Assembly: GCF_002917095.1 (NCBI RefSeq)
Contig: NZ_PQGA01000001.1
Location: 310,001 to 374,000 of the forward strand
Length of the DNA stretch: 64,000 bases
Direction of reading: 5' to 3'
Source of the DNA: Paraburkholderia eburnea
GTDB lineage: Bacteria > Pseudomonadota > Gammaproteobacteria > Burkholderiales > Burkholderiaceae
Shown: in pieces, positions 28,698 through 42,995 of the stretch
How the letters are laid out: each line of letters opens with the position of its first letter
How positions within the stretch are numbered: the stretch's first letter is position 1
Made by a program: the position numbers and the translations under genes
Notes under the pieces: generated by a model
Databases searched by the model: none
Told to the model about the DNA's origin: nothing
The model's input: the letters and a program-made list of their open reading frames with translations, nothing else

Positions 28698-30764
28698 ATG
28701 GATAACAAGGTTCTCTACGCTCCCTATATTGACGGACTCAGGGCTATCGCCGTGCTGTCCGTCATCGTTTACCACTTGAATCCACATTGGCTGCCAGGCG
28801 GCTTTGCCGGCGTCGATGTCTTTTTCGTCATATCGGGATTCGTCGTTGCCGGGTCGGTAGGCTCGCTGCAAGGTATCAGCCTGCCGAAGTTCTTCCTTTA
28901 TTTTTACTCGCGTCGTTTGGTGCGGATCACGCCCGCGCTTGTAGCGTGCCTGATTGCAACGTCAGCAGCGCTTGCCATTCTGGTGCCGGAAGCCTGGCTC
29001 TCCCATTCCAATCAGGAGACGGGTTTTTACGCGTTCTTCGGACTATCGAACTTCATACTCGCACAGGGAAGCGGATATTTCTCCCCGATTTCCGAATTCA
29101 ATCCATTCACGCATACATGGTCGCTCGCAGTCGAGGAGCAGTTCTATGTAGTGTTTCCGGTCCTGTTCTTCGCGTGGCTGCATAACCGCAAGGGCATTTC
29201 GGTCTTCCTTTTCGTCGCTGGCCTGATCGCCTCGTTTATGTGCGCGATCTGGCTTGCACACGTCGACCAGACAAAAGCGTTCTACCTGACCTGGGGCCGA
29301 TTCTGGGAACTGGGCGTTGGCGTCCTGCTTTACCAGTTCATGTCGTTGCGCGGACACTCCTTCACAACGGAAAGTGCAGCTTCACGCCCCCTGGCACTCG
29401 TTGGCGACCTCGCAACCATTGCGCTCATTGTCGGACTGGCAATCGCCCAGTCTCAACGGGCGCCCTTCCCGACCTGCGTGCTGCCCGTCCTTGCAACGGC
29501 TGCGGTACTGGGCTGCCTGCACGGACGGAAGGGCGGCATCGCCCGCACCATCCTGACGCATCGAGTACCACGCTTCATCGGCAAGATTTCATATTCACTC
29601 TACTTGTGGCACTGGCCGGTATTCGTAATGTATCGATGGACAACGGGCCTTGAGAGCACAGTACAGATTGTCAGTGCTGTCGTGCTCGTGACCGCGTTGT
29701 CCGTCGCGTCGTACTATTTCATCGAAACGCCGCCGCGCCGCGCCGCGCGCAGGCTGCCCCGCATTGCAGCGATCGGTTTCGGGCTCGCCCTGATCGCCTC
29801 AGGTTGCGCAGCTTCGTCGGCACTCGACAAGCATCAGCCCCGGATTTCCATGAGTACCGTCACGCGCAATGCTGCAGACTGGTATCCATACGGCGATGCG
29901 ATTAGCCCCGACCATCCCAACTGTGTGATCGCGACGACAATGACTCCGATCGGCACGGGCTATTTCGCGACCTATGCGCGCGCAAACTGCTCCGAACCAG
30001 TAAGGGGGCCGCGAGTCTTCGCAATCGGCGATTCGCACGCGGTCGGCTATGAAGGCCTCTATCGAAGCTACGCGATGGCGACGGGGGCGCAGGTTACGCT
30101 CTATAACAACGGAGGTTGCCCATTCCTCAGCCTGCAACCCTGGCGCGAAAATGACGCAAACTGCAAAGCCAATACCCAGGTTGCACTGGCGGACATGCTC
30201 CAGAAGCTTCAGCCTGGTGACGTCGTGTTCCTGCCATCGCTCCGGTTGCCGCGTTTTGCAGATCAGTGGATTCGCTTTACTGACGCGGAAATGAAAGGCC
30301 TGATTTTCGACGCGCAATCGGCGGCGGCCCGCAACCAGGCCATCATCGACGGTGAATCGGTGTTGCGCGAGTTTACGGCCAAAGGCGCGCGTGTCGTGCT
30401 CGAAGCGCCGAAGCCCATCTTCCGGTCCCCCACGTATCGTTGTGCCGAAAGTTATAACCGCACGAATCCGATTTGTAAGGACGGTTCAGACATCGACCGC
30501 ACAGAGATCGAAGCCCTGCGAAAGCCGGCGCTCGATGGTCTCAAGGAAATGGCGTCGGCTGTCCCCGCCGTATCGGTCTGGGATCCCTTCCCGATCTTAT
30601 GCCCAGCAGGAGCGAACCGATGCAGCGCGTATCGTGATGGCAAACCGTTGTTTTTTGACGGAGACCATTTGAGCGGGTTCGGCAATCGTCTTGTCGCGCC
30701 GTCCTTCGAACAGTTCGTGACGACGAAGCAGGAGCAGGGTGTAGTGGCATCTCAGGCGAACTAG
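28698..30764 (+). CDS. OafA/YrhL-type acyltransferase with C-terminal SGNH domain
   Basis: A 688-residue acyltransferase-3 protein. About 10-11 membrane helices (10-370) begin with the Y-I-D-G-L-R-A-I-A-V motif, the catalytic histidine in V-Y-H-L at 26, and FFVISGF. A periplasmic SGNH hydrolase-like domain follows, with IGDSH at 443-447 and the D-G-D-H block near 655. Such fusions O-acetylate LPS O-antigen or peptidoglycan: the membrane part passes the acyl group out and the SGNH part transfers it. It is a single gene with its own terminator, between the gtr cassette and the O-antigen operon, so O-acetylation of the O-polysaccharide is the likely job. Confidence 0.93.
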   Translation: MDNKVLYAPYIDGLRAIAVLSVIVYHLNPHWLPGGFAGVDVFFVISGFVVAGSVGSLQGISLPKFFLYFYSRRLVRITPALVACLIATSAALAILVPEAWLSHSNQETGFYAFFGLSNFILAQGSGYFSPISEFNPFTHTWSLAVEEQFYVVFPVLFFAWLHNRKGISVFLFVAGLIASFMCAIWLAHVDQTKAFYLTWGRFWELGVGVLLYQFMSLRGHSFTTESAASRPLALVGDLATIALIVGLAIAQSQRAPFPTCVLPVLATAAVLGCLHGRKGGIARTILTHRVPRFIGKISYSLYLWHWPVFVMYRWTTGLESTVQIVSAVVLVTALSVASYYFIETPPRRAARRLPRIAAIGFGLALIASGCAASSALDKHQPRISMSTVTRNAADWYPYGDAISPDHPNCVIATTMTPIGTGYFATYARANCSEPVRGPRVFAIGDSHAVGYEGLYRSYAMATGAQVTLYNNGGCPFLSLQPWRENDANCKANTQVALADMLQKLQPGDVVFLPSLRLPRFADQWIRFTDAEMKGLIFDAQSAAARNQAIIDGESVLREFTAKGARVVLEAPKPIFRSPTYRCAESYNRTNPICKDGSDIDRTEIEALRKPALDGLKEMASAVPAVSVWDPFPILCPAGANRCSAYRDGKPLFFDGDHLSGFGNRLVAPSFEQFVTTKQEQGVVASQAN

Positions 30765-30782
30765 ACATCCCCGAGCACAAAG

Positions 30783-30822
30783 AAGCGAGCCCACGACACT
30801 CAAGTCGGGCTCGCTTTTTTGA
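30783..30822 (+). terminator. Rho-independent terminator after the acyltransferase
   Basis: Stem AAGCGAGCCC (30783-30792) pairs with GGGCTCGCTT (30807-30816), with a 14-nt loop and a run of six Ts. It lies 19 bp after the acyltransferase stop and just before the convergent glycosyltransferase gene. Confidence 0.9.
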
Positions 30823-30874
30823 GAGTACAAGAGACCGGTAACCAACTTGCCGCTAACTTGCGCGACGGCGAATG

Positions 30875-32017
30875 TCAGGCTTTCGCCACCTCCCGGAACA
30901 ACTTCGCATAGGCCTGCCCCAAAGCCGGCCCCGAGAAAAGCCGTTCATAGCGAGCACGCGCGCCGAGGCCGAGCGTCCTGGCCCGCTCATCGTCGCCAAG
31001 CAGCTCATTCATGGCGTCGGCCAGCTCCTTTACGTTCTCTGGCGCCACAACCAGTCCCGACTCGTTATGCATGTTGACAAACGACGTGCCCGTGCCGATC
31101 TCGCAGGAAATAGAAGGCCTGCCGAACAACGCCGCTTCCGCGAGCACCATGCCGAAGGCTTCGGAGCGCAGATGCGAAGGCAGCACGAGCGCACGGCACG
31201 CCTTGAGCAGCGCGATCTTCTCTTCATCACTGATCTGGCCGGCAAACTGCACATTGTCGGCGCTCAGCGATGCGCTCAGGTCGCGCAATGCCGCTCCTTC
31301 TGGGCCGGTGCCGGCGACGATGATCTTCGCGTTCACCGATTTCGCCGCGTGTACGAGCGTCTGGACGCCCTTGTAGTAGCGCAACACGCCCACGAATAGA
31401 AAGAACGGCTCATCGGGTTCCAGACCGAGTTTCCCAAAGATGCCCTCGTCCGCAGTCTTCGCGTACGAATCCTCGACAATGCCAAGTGGAATCATGCTGA
31501 CCTTCGCGTTGATCTCCGGCGTACTGAGCACCGGACTCGACGTGATATAGCCTGGGCAGTTCGCGACCACGGCCTTCGCGTTCCGAAGCGATCGCCACAT
31601 CAGTGGCTCATAGAGCTTGCCGAGCCATCGCTGTCGCACGACGTCGGACACATAAGTCACCACCGACGGCGTCCTTGGGCGCATCAGCGCGTGCATCAGA
31701 TCGCCGTAGGGCCACGGAAACAGGAAATGCACGACGTCGGCTTCCTCCGCCAGTTCGCGGTAGCGCTTGAGCGATGCGGGTGTGCCAAGATCGCACGACG
31801 CCGGCGCGGCCCACGACAGCGAGCGCACCACACGGGCTTCCGGGCGCGCGAGCACGGCAGGTTCGGGGTCGGGCGACAGGGTGTAGATGGTGTTGCTTAC
31901 GCCGTACGTCTGGGTCGCCAGACAGATCTGCCGGATGGCTTCCTGCATGCCGCCCTGCGGATCGGGAAAATACGTGCGATAGACATGCAGGACGCGTAGA
32001 TTGTTTTCGTCAGACAA
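30875..32017 (-). CDS. GT4-family glycosyltransferase, last gene of O-antigen operon
   Basis: A 380-residue GT-B glycosyltransferase. The N-terminus VLHVYRTYFPDPQGGMQE is typical of GT4 enzymes in O-antigen loci. The C-terminal half has F-V-G-V-L-R-Y-Y-K-G and an acid pair in R-S-E-A-F-G-M-V-L-A-E-A. I prefer the TTG at 32017 with a GGAG ribosome site about 10 bases upstream; the ATG at 32059 adds 14 residues that do not look like the family. It lies 210 bp downstream of gmd on the same strand and probably belongs to the wzm-wzt operon. GDP-D-rhamnose or GDP-mannose is the most likely donor given gmd beside it. Confidence 0.86.
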   Translation of the reverse strand: MSDENNLRVLHVYRTYFPDPQGGMQEAIRQICLATQTYGVSNTIYTLSPDPEPAVLARPEARVVRSLSWAAPASCDLGTPASLKRYRELAEEADVVHFLFPWPYGDLMHALMRPRTPSVVTYVSDVVRQRWLGKLYEPLMWRSLRNAKAVVANCPGYITSSPVLSTPEINAKVSMIPLGIVEDSYAKTADEGIFGKLGLEPDEPFFLFVGVLRYYKGVQTLVHAAKSVNAKIIVAGTGPEGAALRDLSASLSADNVQFAGQISDEEKIALLKACRALVLPSHLRSEAFGMVLAEAALFGRPSISCEIGTGTSFVNMHNESGLVVAPENVKELADAMNELLGDDERARTLGLGARARYERLFSGPALGQAYAKLFREVAKA

Positions 32018-32227
32018 GATTGCGGCACTCCGCCAAAGAAGGATCGACGCGACCGCCATCCAGATAGTTGATTCGCCGCAAACTCAATTCGCGCATGGTT
32101 TCCAATCCGTGGACTGTGTGGCTTTGCCGTCACGTGCCCCGAATGCCTGCTAGCGGCCAGGAAAGCCACCCGCGGATTGTGCGTGCCCGTCGTTGGCCAC
32201 CAGGGGTAGACGACCGGCCGCCGCACA

Positions 32228-37034
<4,807 letters not shown>

Positions 37035-37035
<1 letters not shown>

Positions 37036-38378
37036 CAAAGATCCCCTTTCTCGCGGCGCCCGACGGCCGAACGCAGGTTGGCGTAGATCTGACGCGCGTG
37101 GGGCGTAAGATGCGCGGCGTCGCTCGGGATGGCGATCGTGCTTTGCGTTGAATGCAATTCGAGCCCGCTCACGGCACGCGCGAGGCGCAGCTTCAAGTGG
37201 GGAAAGCGGCCCAGCACTCGCAGCGCGGGTTTCGCGAGCCACGGGCGCCGGTTCACATAGCGCGCGGCGTGACGCAACGCCTGCTTGGCGCTGATCTTGA
37301 CCGGATCGCGGCGTACCGCCTGGGCAATCAAACCCACACGTCGCAACGGCGCCGTGATTCGCCACGAAGTGCTCGCGTGGACGGCTTCGAGCTGCAGATG
37401 AAGCTGATGGGCTTTGGCCTCGGCCGTCTGCACGCGGGCCTCAAGTTGCGCCACGCGCTCATTGGCCAGACGCGCATCTCCAACTTCCCGGATCGCGCTG
37501 TCGAGGGCCTGCTTTACCGTGGACTGCAATTCCTGCGCTTCCCGTTGAGCTTCCATCGCTTTGGCCTCCGCCAACCTCGTCAGCTCCTGCGTAGCCTGCA
37601 GTCGCGTCTCGATGCCATGCAACCGTGATTCAAGGTGTTGGTTGTGGCGCGTCGCGAGACCAGGCAGCGTGAGGCCGTATTCCGCTTCAAACGCTGCCGC
37701 CGTTGCGGCCATCGTCGCTTCGTCGCCCAGCTTCTGCGCAACCACCGCATAGTCCGGACTCACGCCCTCCAGCACGTTCAGGAGCGTAATCTCCGCCTCT
37801 GGATGGTGCAGCGACTCAGGCTCCTGAAGGCGAACGATCTTGACGCGTTCGAAGCCTGCATATTCCACGGCGAAGCCCAATAGCGGCGGCGGCAGCGGCT
37901 TCACGTGACTCGGGTCCATATAGAAGCGTTCGCCGGCCACGACAACGTTTTCCGGATTCGGCGTCTCAAGGATTAACAGACCGCCCGGCACAAGCACGCG
38001 CAGCGCTTCGCTCACCAGCGTACGCACGTCCTCAAAGCTGATGTGCTCGACCACATGGAAAGCCGACACGACACCAACGCCCGCATCCGGCAGCGCACGC
38101 AACGCCGAAAGGGCATCGTCATGTGTGGCATCGAGTCCGAGTTCACGGCACGCTTCGAGCATACCGTCATCGAGATCAACGCCGCGCGCGCGAAAGCCCG
38201 CCGATGAAATGACCTCCAGCCATTCGCCGCGCCCGCAACCGAGGTCGAGCGCGTTCCCATCGGGCAACGCCTCATGCAATGCCCCGATGAAAGGCCGGTA
38301 TGCCTGCAGTCGTGATTTGATGAGGTCTCGCGAACCGCGATAGCGGTCTTCGAACGCTCGATAAAAATTGTCAACCAT
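37035..38378 (-). CDS. SAM-dependent methyltransferase with coiled coil (possible chain terminator)
   Basis: A 447-residue protein. Residues about 1-215 are a class I methyltransferase with the SAM-binding L-D-L-G-C-G-R-G-E at 44-52 and the H-V-V-E-H-I motif. Residues about 240-330 are a heptad-rich coiled coil, followed by a basic C-terminal region (STSWRITAPLRR). The plan recalls E. coli WbdD, which methylates the growing end of an ABC-exported O-antigen and uses a coiled coil as a length ruler, but no kinase domain is visible here. Location two genes after wzt, and a Wzt with a C-terminal domain, support the same role. It overlaps the triple glycosyltransferase start by one base. Confidence 0.85.
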
Positions 38379-38433
38379 AACAACCGGAAATCGGATTAAT
38401 CAGTCTGGATCCGCAGCCGCACCCGCAGCGCGC

Positions 38434-40335
38434 TCAGGTTTCTGAGGATGAGGTACTAAAAGCCGGGCATGGTTTGCCACGAACCTGAGACCACCAGTAC
38501 TCCCCTTCCTTCACGAAATCGCACTGCGCTGACTTTAACGGGCCGCTCTGGCCGTCGTAGGCAACCCAGAACGCTAGCGTGTCACCCGGTGCGAGATCGG
38601 CTGGTAGCGTGTAGCGTGGCGTATCCCACACGATGCGGTTATCTTCGCACTCGAAATGGAGTGCGAAATGCCAGGCGTGTTCGCCAGTGGCCGGGATGAT
38701 CGCGTCGCCGTCATTACGCAACTCGATATACGCACGCCACGCATGGCCCTCCTGCTGCACGAACTGCTCGCGCTGAACCGAAAAACTCACCCTTTGCGCC
38801 GCCTGGGCGTCGAGCGCTGGCGCCGCTTGCGGCATGTCGACAGCTTCGCGCCCAAGGAAAGTCAGCCCCCGCAACGAAGGAAAGTGACCGAGCACGCGCA
38901 TATTGAGTGCGGCGGCAAGACGGAAGACGTTGCGCGCATCGCGCACCGAGTCGTGCACCACGACAAAGTCGACAAACGCGGCATGTTCGATGATCTGTTC
39001 GGCGACCCGAGCGCGGCTGTCGGTGCCCTGCGGAGAATCGAGGAAGACCATCGACTTGGCCGCCGCCTTCAGGACGTCACCCGTCGCAGCCTTAAGCGGA
39101 GCTTCGACGAATCCCGACTCGTGCGAAAACGGCACGAGCTGCGCTGCAGCGCCCTGCTCGCGCGCGAACTGAAACCACGGGCCATCCCAGCCTTCGAGCG
39201 CCATCTGACGCTTCACGAGACGATGGAACAACACGGTCGTATAGCCGGCACCAAACTCGAGGATGCTGTCGATTCGTGCCGCCTTGATGAAATCACGCAG
39301 CTGACGATATTCGGGCGCACTCAAATAGGCATTGCCGCAGCGCAAACCGTTCCATCGTGTGTCGTCGCCAATAATCGAGAGCGCGATTGAGGCAACCGAC
39401 AACGCATCGTCCCGCAACAGTGAAGTGTCTGCCCCCGGCCTGTATGGATTCGCTTGGGTTGCGGCCCCCATCGCCTTGAGCAACGGCACGAGTGGGCGCG
39501 CTTGCGATGCCTGTTCGGGGACAAGTGCGGCAAGTGCTTCAAGCATGCCCGTATCATCCGCGCCAAGCGCCCTTGCCAGCACGCCAAGCACATCGGCCGG
39601 CAAGCTGGCAATGAACGTCTCGATCGACGAAACCCCCGCGAAATGGACGAGATGGAGCGGTTCGTGGGTCGCATCCGACAGCAGGTCGCCCGCCTCGCCG
39701 ATGTGGCAGCGCAGGTCGCTGCCCTGAAGGAAGCCTTGCCAGTTGTACGCGTATTCGGAAACGAACCGCGTTTCAATACCGTACTGCACGATCTTTGCGC
39801 ACAGATAGTGGTTATCGTGCAGTTTGCCCGGGATGATCAGATCGTTCCAGTCGCGATCATCAAGCACATCGTCGCACACGCGCTCGAAGAATTGCGTCAT
39901 CCCGGCGGGCGCGTAGAACACACCGCTGTTGAAGTAACCGGCGCCGCTCAATTCCGGACGGCTCGCCCACGGGCGACTGCGGTCCGGGATGAAATCGCAG
40001 CCACGCAGATCGTCGCGCGTCGAGGTGAATGCGTCGACAGCCCACAGCGCCTCAAGCGACTTGAGCACAACAATGTCGCCGTCGAGATAAACGAAATCGC
40101 CCGCCTTCGCAGCGATCGCATAGGCAAAAAATTTCGCACGTTTGACGCTCAGGGCTCCGATCTGTGGAAGCACGTGCAACTTCGCCCCGTAGGCTGCGAA
40201 ACGCGGGGCCAGAGCAGCCTCATCGGCAAAGACGGTAATGTCCGCATCGGGATGCACGCGTTTGAGGCTTCGCACGAGGCGAATCGTATTGCGCGCGTAG
40301 TTGGCCGTGGTGATCGTAATAAAACGCATGATCAT
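38434..40335 (-). CDS. Fusion: GT8-like glycosyltransferase, methyltransferase-like domain, Ig-like domain
   Basis: A 633-residue protein with three regions. Residues 1-235 are GT-A, GT8-like, with the DxD motif in Y-L-D-G-D at 83-87 and GYFNSGVF near 133. Residues about 315-500 have a Rossmann methyltransferase-like core (I-L-E-F-G-A-G-Y-T-T at 358-367, FLDSPQG near 431). Residues about 515-620 form a beta-sandwich (VSFSVQ, LPADLAPGDT, DFVKEGEYWWS) of a type often appended to polysaccharide enzymes. The start is ATG at 40335 overlapping the wzt stop, with ATG at 40329 as alternative. Adding and perhaps methylating a sugar in the O-polysaccharide is inferred. SAM binding by the second region is likely but not certain. 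Confidence 0.8.
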   Translation of the reverse strand: MIMRFITITTANYARNTIRLVRSLKRVHPDADITVFADEAALAPRFAAYGAKLHVLPQIGALSVKRAKFFAYAIAAKAGDFVYLDGDIVVLKSLEALWAVDAFTSTRDDLRGCDFIPDRSRPWASRPELSGAGYFNSGVFYAPAGMTQFFERVCDDVLDDRDWNDLIIPGKLHDNHYLCAKIVQYGIETRFVSEYAYNWQGFLQGSDLRCHIGEAGDLLSDATHEPLHLVHFAGVSSIETFIASLPADVLGVLARALGADDTGMLEALAALVPEQASQARPLVPLLKAMGAATQANPYRPGADTSLLRDDALSVASIALSIIGDDTRWNGLRCGNAYLSAPEYRQLRDFIKAARIDSILEFGAGYTTVLFHRLVKRQMALEGWDGPWFQFAREQGAAAQLVPFSHESGFVEAPLKAATGDVLKAAAKSMVFLDSPQGTDSRARVAEQIIEHAAFVDFVVVHDSVRDARNVFRLAAALNMRVLGHFPSLRGLTFLGREAVDMPQAAPALDAQAAQRVSFSVQREQFVQQEGHAWRAYIELRNDGDAIIPATGEHAWHFALHFECEDNRIVWDTPRYTLPADLAPGDTLAFWVAYDGQSGPLKSAQCDFVKEGEYWWSQVRGKPCPAFSTSSSET

Positions 40336-41648
40336 GGTGCAAGCTCGCAGATGGGCGCCAGATTGACGATACCGCCGAAGCGGTCCACGCCATTACCCAT
40401 GACCTCGATGACTTCCGCATTGACGACGTTGATCAGATAGCGGCTGAAACCAGCCGGCCCGAGCGCGCCTGACGCAATGCCCATACACAGACCATATTGA
40501 CCGGCCTGCAGCGGCAACTTCATGCGAAAAACGACTTCGCATGACTCCCCCTGATTCAGCGCGACAGGATCACGATGCAACGCGTGGGTATTCGTGTTGA
40601 AGATGGAGACCGCGAGATTGTTCCGGATCGAGAAACCCATGTACAAATCGTCGAGATCTTTGAGCGCTTTGATCGAATAGCGAATCGTGATCTCTTCACC
40701 GGAATTAACAGCCACTACCTCGCGGTTGTCCTTGTCGAACACGCGAAACGAGGTGAGCGCGACTTCGCCGCTATCGACCTGGGCATGCATTTCGCGAAAG
40801 CCATCCACATGCCGACCGCCAGCGTGCCGGCCGGCGTCCTCCTGGAGCGCTGGCTGAGTCGACTCTTGCGCCGTTTTGGGCTGAGCCAGCGCTGCCGGCT
40901 TGTCAGATAACTTGTTCGCGCGTTCCAGCAGCAAACCGTTGTAGCGGTCGATGACCGATTCGGGATCGGCCATCATGGTAATGCGTCCGCCCTCCATCAG
41001 CACTGCGCGATCGCATAACGTCTTGATGGCCGTCGAGTCGTGGGAGACGAACAGCAAAGTCGTGCCACTATCGAGGAAGCTCTGGATGCGGTCGAAAGAT
41101 TTTTGCGAAAAGTAACGGTCGCCGACCGAAAGTGCTTCGTCGACGATCAACACATCAGGACGCACCGCAGTCGCCACGCTGAACGCCAGGCGCACCTGCA
41201 TGCCGCTCGAATAGACGCGAACCGGCTGATCGATGTACTCACCGATTTCGGCGAACGCTTCGATCGACGGCATCAGTCGCTCGATCTCGGCAATGCTATG
41301 CCCGAGCAACTGACCAGCCATGAAAGCGTTCTGCCGCCCGGTGAAGTCAGGATGGAAGCCCATGCCCAGTTCGAGCAATGCCGCTACACGGCCATGAATA
41401 CTGACGGAGCCTTTCGTCGGCTGCGTCGTACCGGTGATGATTTTTAGCAGCGTGCTCTTACCGGCGCCGTTGATGCCAACGATACCAACCGCCTCACCGG
41501 GTTCAACCGAGAAGTTTATGTCACTGAGCACCCAGCGCAGGCGATGGCGCGGGCGCTTGCGCGGATCGACCCATTCGGCAAGACGCGACCACTGGCTGAA
41601 GTATTGTTTATAGGCCTTTCCGAGGCCTGTTACGGTAATGCTGCCCAT
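40332..41648 (-). CDS. wzt: O-antigen ABC transporter ATPase with C-terminal polymer-binding domain
   Basis: A 438-residue Wzt. The nucleotide-binding domain (1-240) has Walker A GINGAGKST (58-66), the signature Y-S-S-G-M near 145, Walker B L-I-V-D-E and the H-loop FVSHD. A low-complexity linker (about 245-290, rich in Q, A and H) leads to a beta-sandwich C-terminal domain (about 290-438). In E. coli O9a that domain binds the methyl-phosphate end cap of the finished O-chain before export. It follows wzm by 15 bp. The polymer is therefore completed in the cytoplasm rather than polymerised by Wzy. Confidence 0.96.
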   Translation of the reverse strand: MGSITVTGLGKAYKQYFSQWSRLAEWVDPRKRPRHRLRWVLSDINFSVEPGEAVGIVGINGAGKSTLLKIITGTTQPTKGSVSIHGRVAALLELGMGFHPDFTGRQNAFMAGQLLGHSIAEIERLMPSIEAFAEIGEYIDQPVRVYSSGMQVRLAFSVATAVRPDVLIVDEALSVGDRYFSQKSFDRIQSFLDSGTTLLFVSHDSTAIKTLCDRAVLMEGGRITMMADPESVIDRYNGLLLERANKLSDKPAALAQPKTAQESTQPALQEDAGRHAGGRHVDGFREMHAQVDSGEVALTSFRVFDKDNREVVAVNSGEEITIRYSIKALKDLDDLYMGFSIRNNLAVSIFNTNTHALHRDPVALNQGESCEVVFRMKLPLQAGQYGLCMGIASGALGPAGFSRYLINVVNAEVIEVMGNGVDRFGGIVNLAPICELAP

Positions 41649-41663
41649 CAGTTTTGTTCCGCC

Positions 41664-42458
41664 TTAGAGTTCGTCGACCATTTCGCCGGCATGCTTGCGA
41701 AAGAGCGCAAGCCCGATGACGCAGAAAACGACCGCCAGAATTACCGGAAACCCGAGGCTCGACCAATCCGGCCACTGATTTTGTACGAGAATCAGTTGGC
41801 AGGCACTCGTGAGGCTCGCCATCGGATTGAAGCGCATGATGGATTGAACGCGTTCAGGCAGGATATTCGCGGGGTAGACAATGGGCGTCAGCCAGAACCA
41901 GAAGGTAAGCAGAATGCTGAAGAATTGGCCGACGTCGCGAAAGAAAACGTTCAGCACGCCCACCGTGATACCGAGGCCAATTGCGAACGCCACCATAACT
42001 GCCAATACCGGCACGAGCGCGACAAAAGCCATACCGGGAAAGTTTCCCGTGACGATAAGAAACACCGTGAACAGCCCGAAAATAATGGCAAAGTTCACGA
42101 GCGCGTTTGCAACAACCGTCACTGGCAAGCACAGACGGGGGAAGTTGAGCTTCTTGAGCATGTTCGCGTTCTCAAGAAACGTATTCTGGGCACGGGCCGT
42201 AATCTCAGCGAAGAGCCCCCACGTCAGGACGCCCGCGCACAGGTGGATGCTGTAGCCGAATGTACTGCTCACACCCGGCAGACGGCTGTGCATGACGTTC
42301 GCAAAAATGACCGTGTAGACGACGATCATCGCCAGGGGGTTAAGTACGGTCCACGTCGCTCCCAGCAGGGAATTCCGGTATTTCGACTGGAACTCCCGCT
42401 TGACGCTACTCGCGACAAAGCCGCGGTAAACCCATAGCGCCCTCAAGATCATCGGCAT
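41664..42458 (-). CDS. wzm: O-antigen ABC transporter permease
   Basis: A 264-residue ABC-2 permease with six hydrophobic segments. It carries the Wzm-type N-terminal amphipathic region (VKREFQSKYRNSLLGATW) and the N-P-L-A-M turn before helix 1. It forms the inner-membrane pore for undecaprenyl-linked O-polysaccharide with Wzt. It is the first gene of the leftward unit that runs to about 30.9 kb. It differs in sequence from the capsule permease at 4177, so the window has two distinct ABC polysaccharide exporters. Confidence 0.95.
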   Translation of the reverse strand: MPMILRALWVYRGFVASSVKREFQSKYRNSLLGATWTVLNPLAMIVVYTVIFANVMHSRLPGVSSTFGYSIHLCAGVLTWGLFAEITARAQNTFLENANMLKKLNFPRLCLPVTVVANALVNFAIIFGLFTVFLIVTGNFPGMAFVALVPVLAVMVAFAIGLGITVGVLNVFFRDVGQFFSILLTFWFWLTPIVYPANILPERVQSIMRFNPMASLTSACQLILVQNQWPDWSSLGFPVILAVVFCVIGLALFRKHAGEMVDEL

Positions 42459-42995
42459 GTAATAGTGTCCTCAAACGTCACGAAAGAAACCCCATCATTC
42501 GCTAACACGTCCAGCTACGTGAAACGCGAGATGATGTTCTCGGCCACATTCCAGTTAACCTTTCAGACCGGATTACTGGTGCATGTCGGCCGGCCCCGGC
42601 CTCCTTCAGATCTTCTTCATGTCGTGCTGGCTGTGCGCCTTGCAGTTGATGGGCCAGTTGGATGAGCAGGCACGCCAACGAGCGCCACGCATCGGGTCCC
42701 GATGACTGTCTTACCAGCCCAGGCAGTCATCGACATCAAGGAGAAAAGGGACAATCTACGCCATGGCGGGAAAACGCAAACAACCTGCCCGTCCGATTCC
42801 TGGCGTGCCCATGCAAGCAGAATACGTGCCCGGAGGCGCAACCCGCAAGTTCGGCAAATAATAGCGTCTCGCCGATGCCTTGAATAGCGGGATTCCTGCA
42901 AGTACGCGAGCAAATGTAACGGCCTCGCCTGCGAGTACGATGCCAGCATTTGCGCACTGTGGAGCTCCAGGGGACGACCCTCATGAAACTGTCCC
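42459..42995. other. Gap between rfbD and wzm
   Basis: About 540 bp between rfbD and the leftward wzm operon, where the wzm promoter should lie. Leftward frames of 120-133 codons at 42617-43104 are open, but they are Cys/Arg-rich and shift relative to each other, and I do not believe them. A tiny rightward ORF at 42763-42861 has a good ribosome site (listed separately). The shape suggests decayed DNA from a past rearrangement. Confidence 0.4.
42763..42861 (+). CDS. Possible 32-residue small basic protein
   Basis: ATG to TAA, 32 codons, preceded by AAGGAGAAAAGGG about 12 bases upstream. The product is basic and starts MAGKRKQPARPIP and ends ATRKFGK. No family was recognised. It lies between leftward rfbD and wzm and points the other way, so it could be a real small ORF, the edge of a lost mobile element, or chance. 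Codon choice is mixed and does not settle the question. Confidence 0.22.
   Translation: MAGKRKQPARPIPGVPMQAEYVPGGATRKFGK

Noticed and set aside
37036..37365. 110-residue N-terminal extension of the triple glycosyltransferase
   Set aside because: It lies wholly within the methyltransferase gene and is Arg/Ala-rich; GT4 homology begins at the ATG at 37035.
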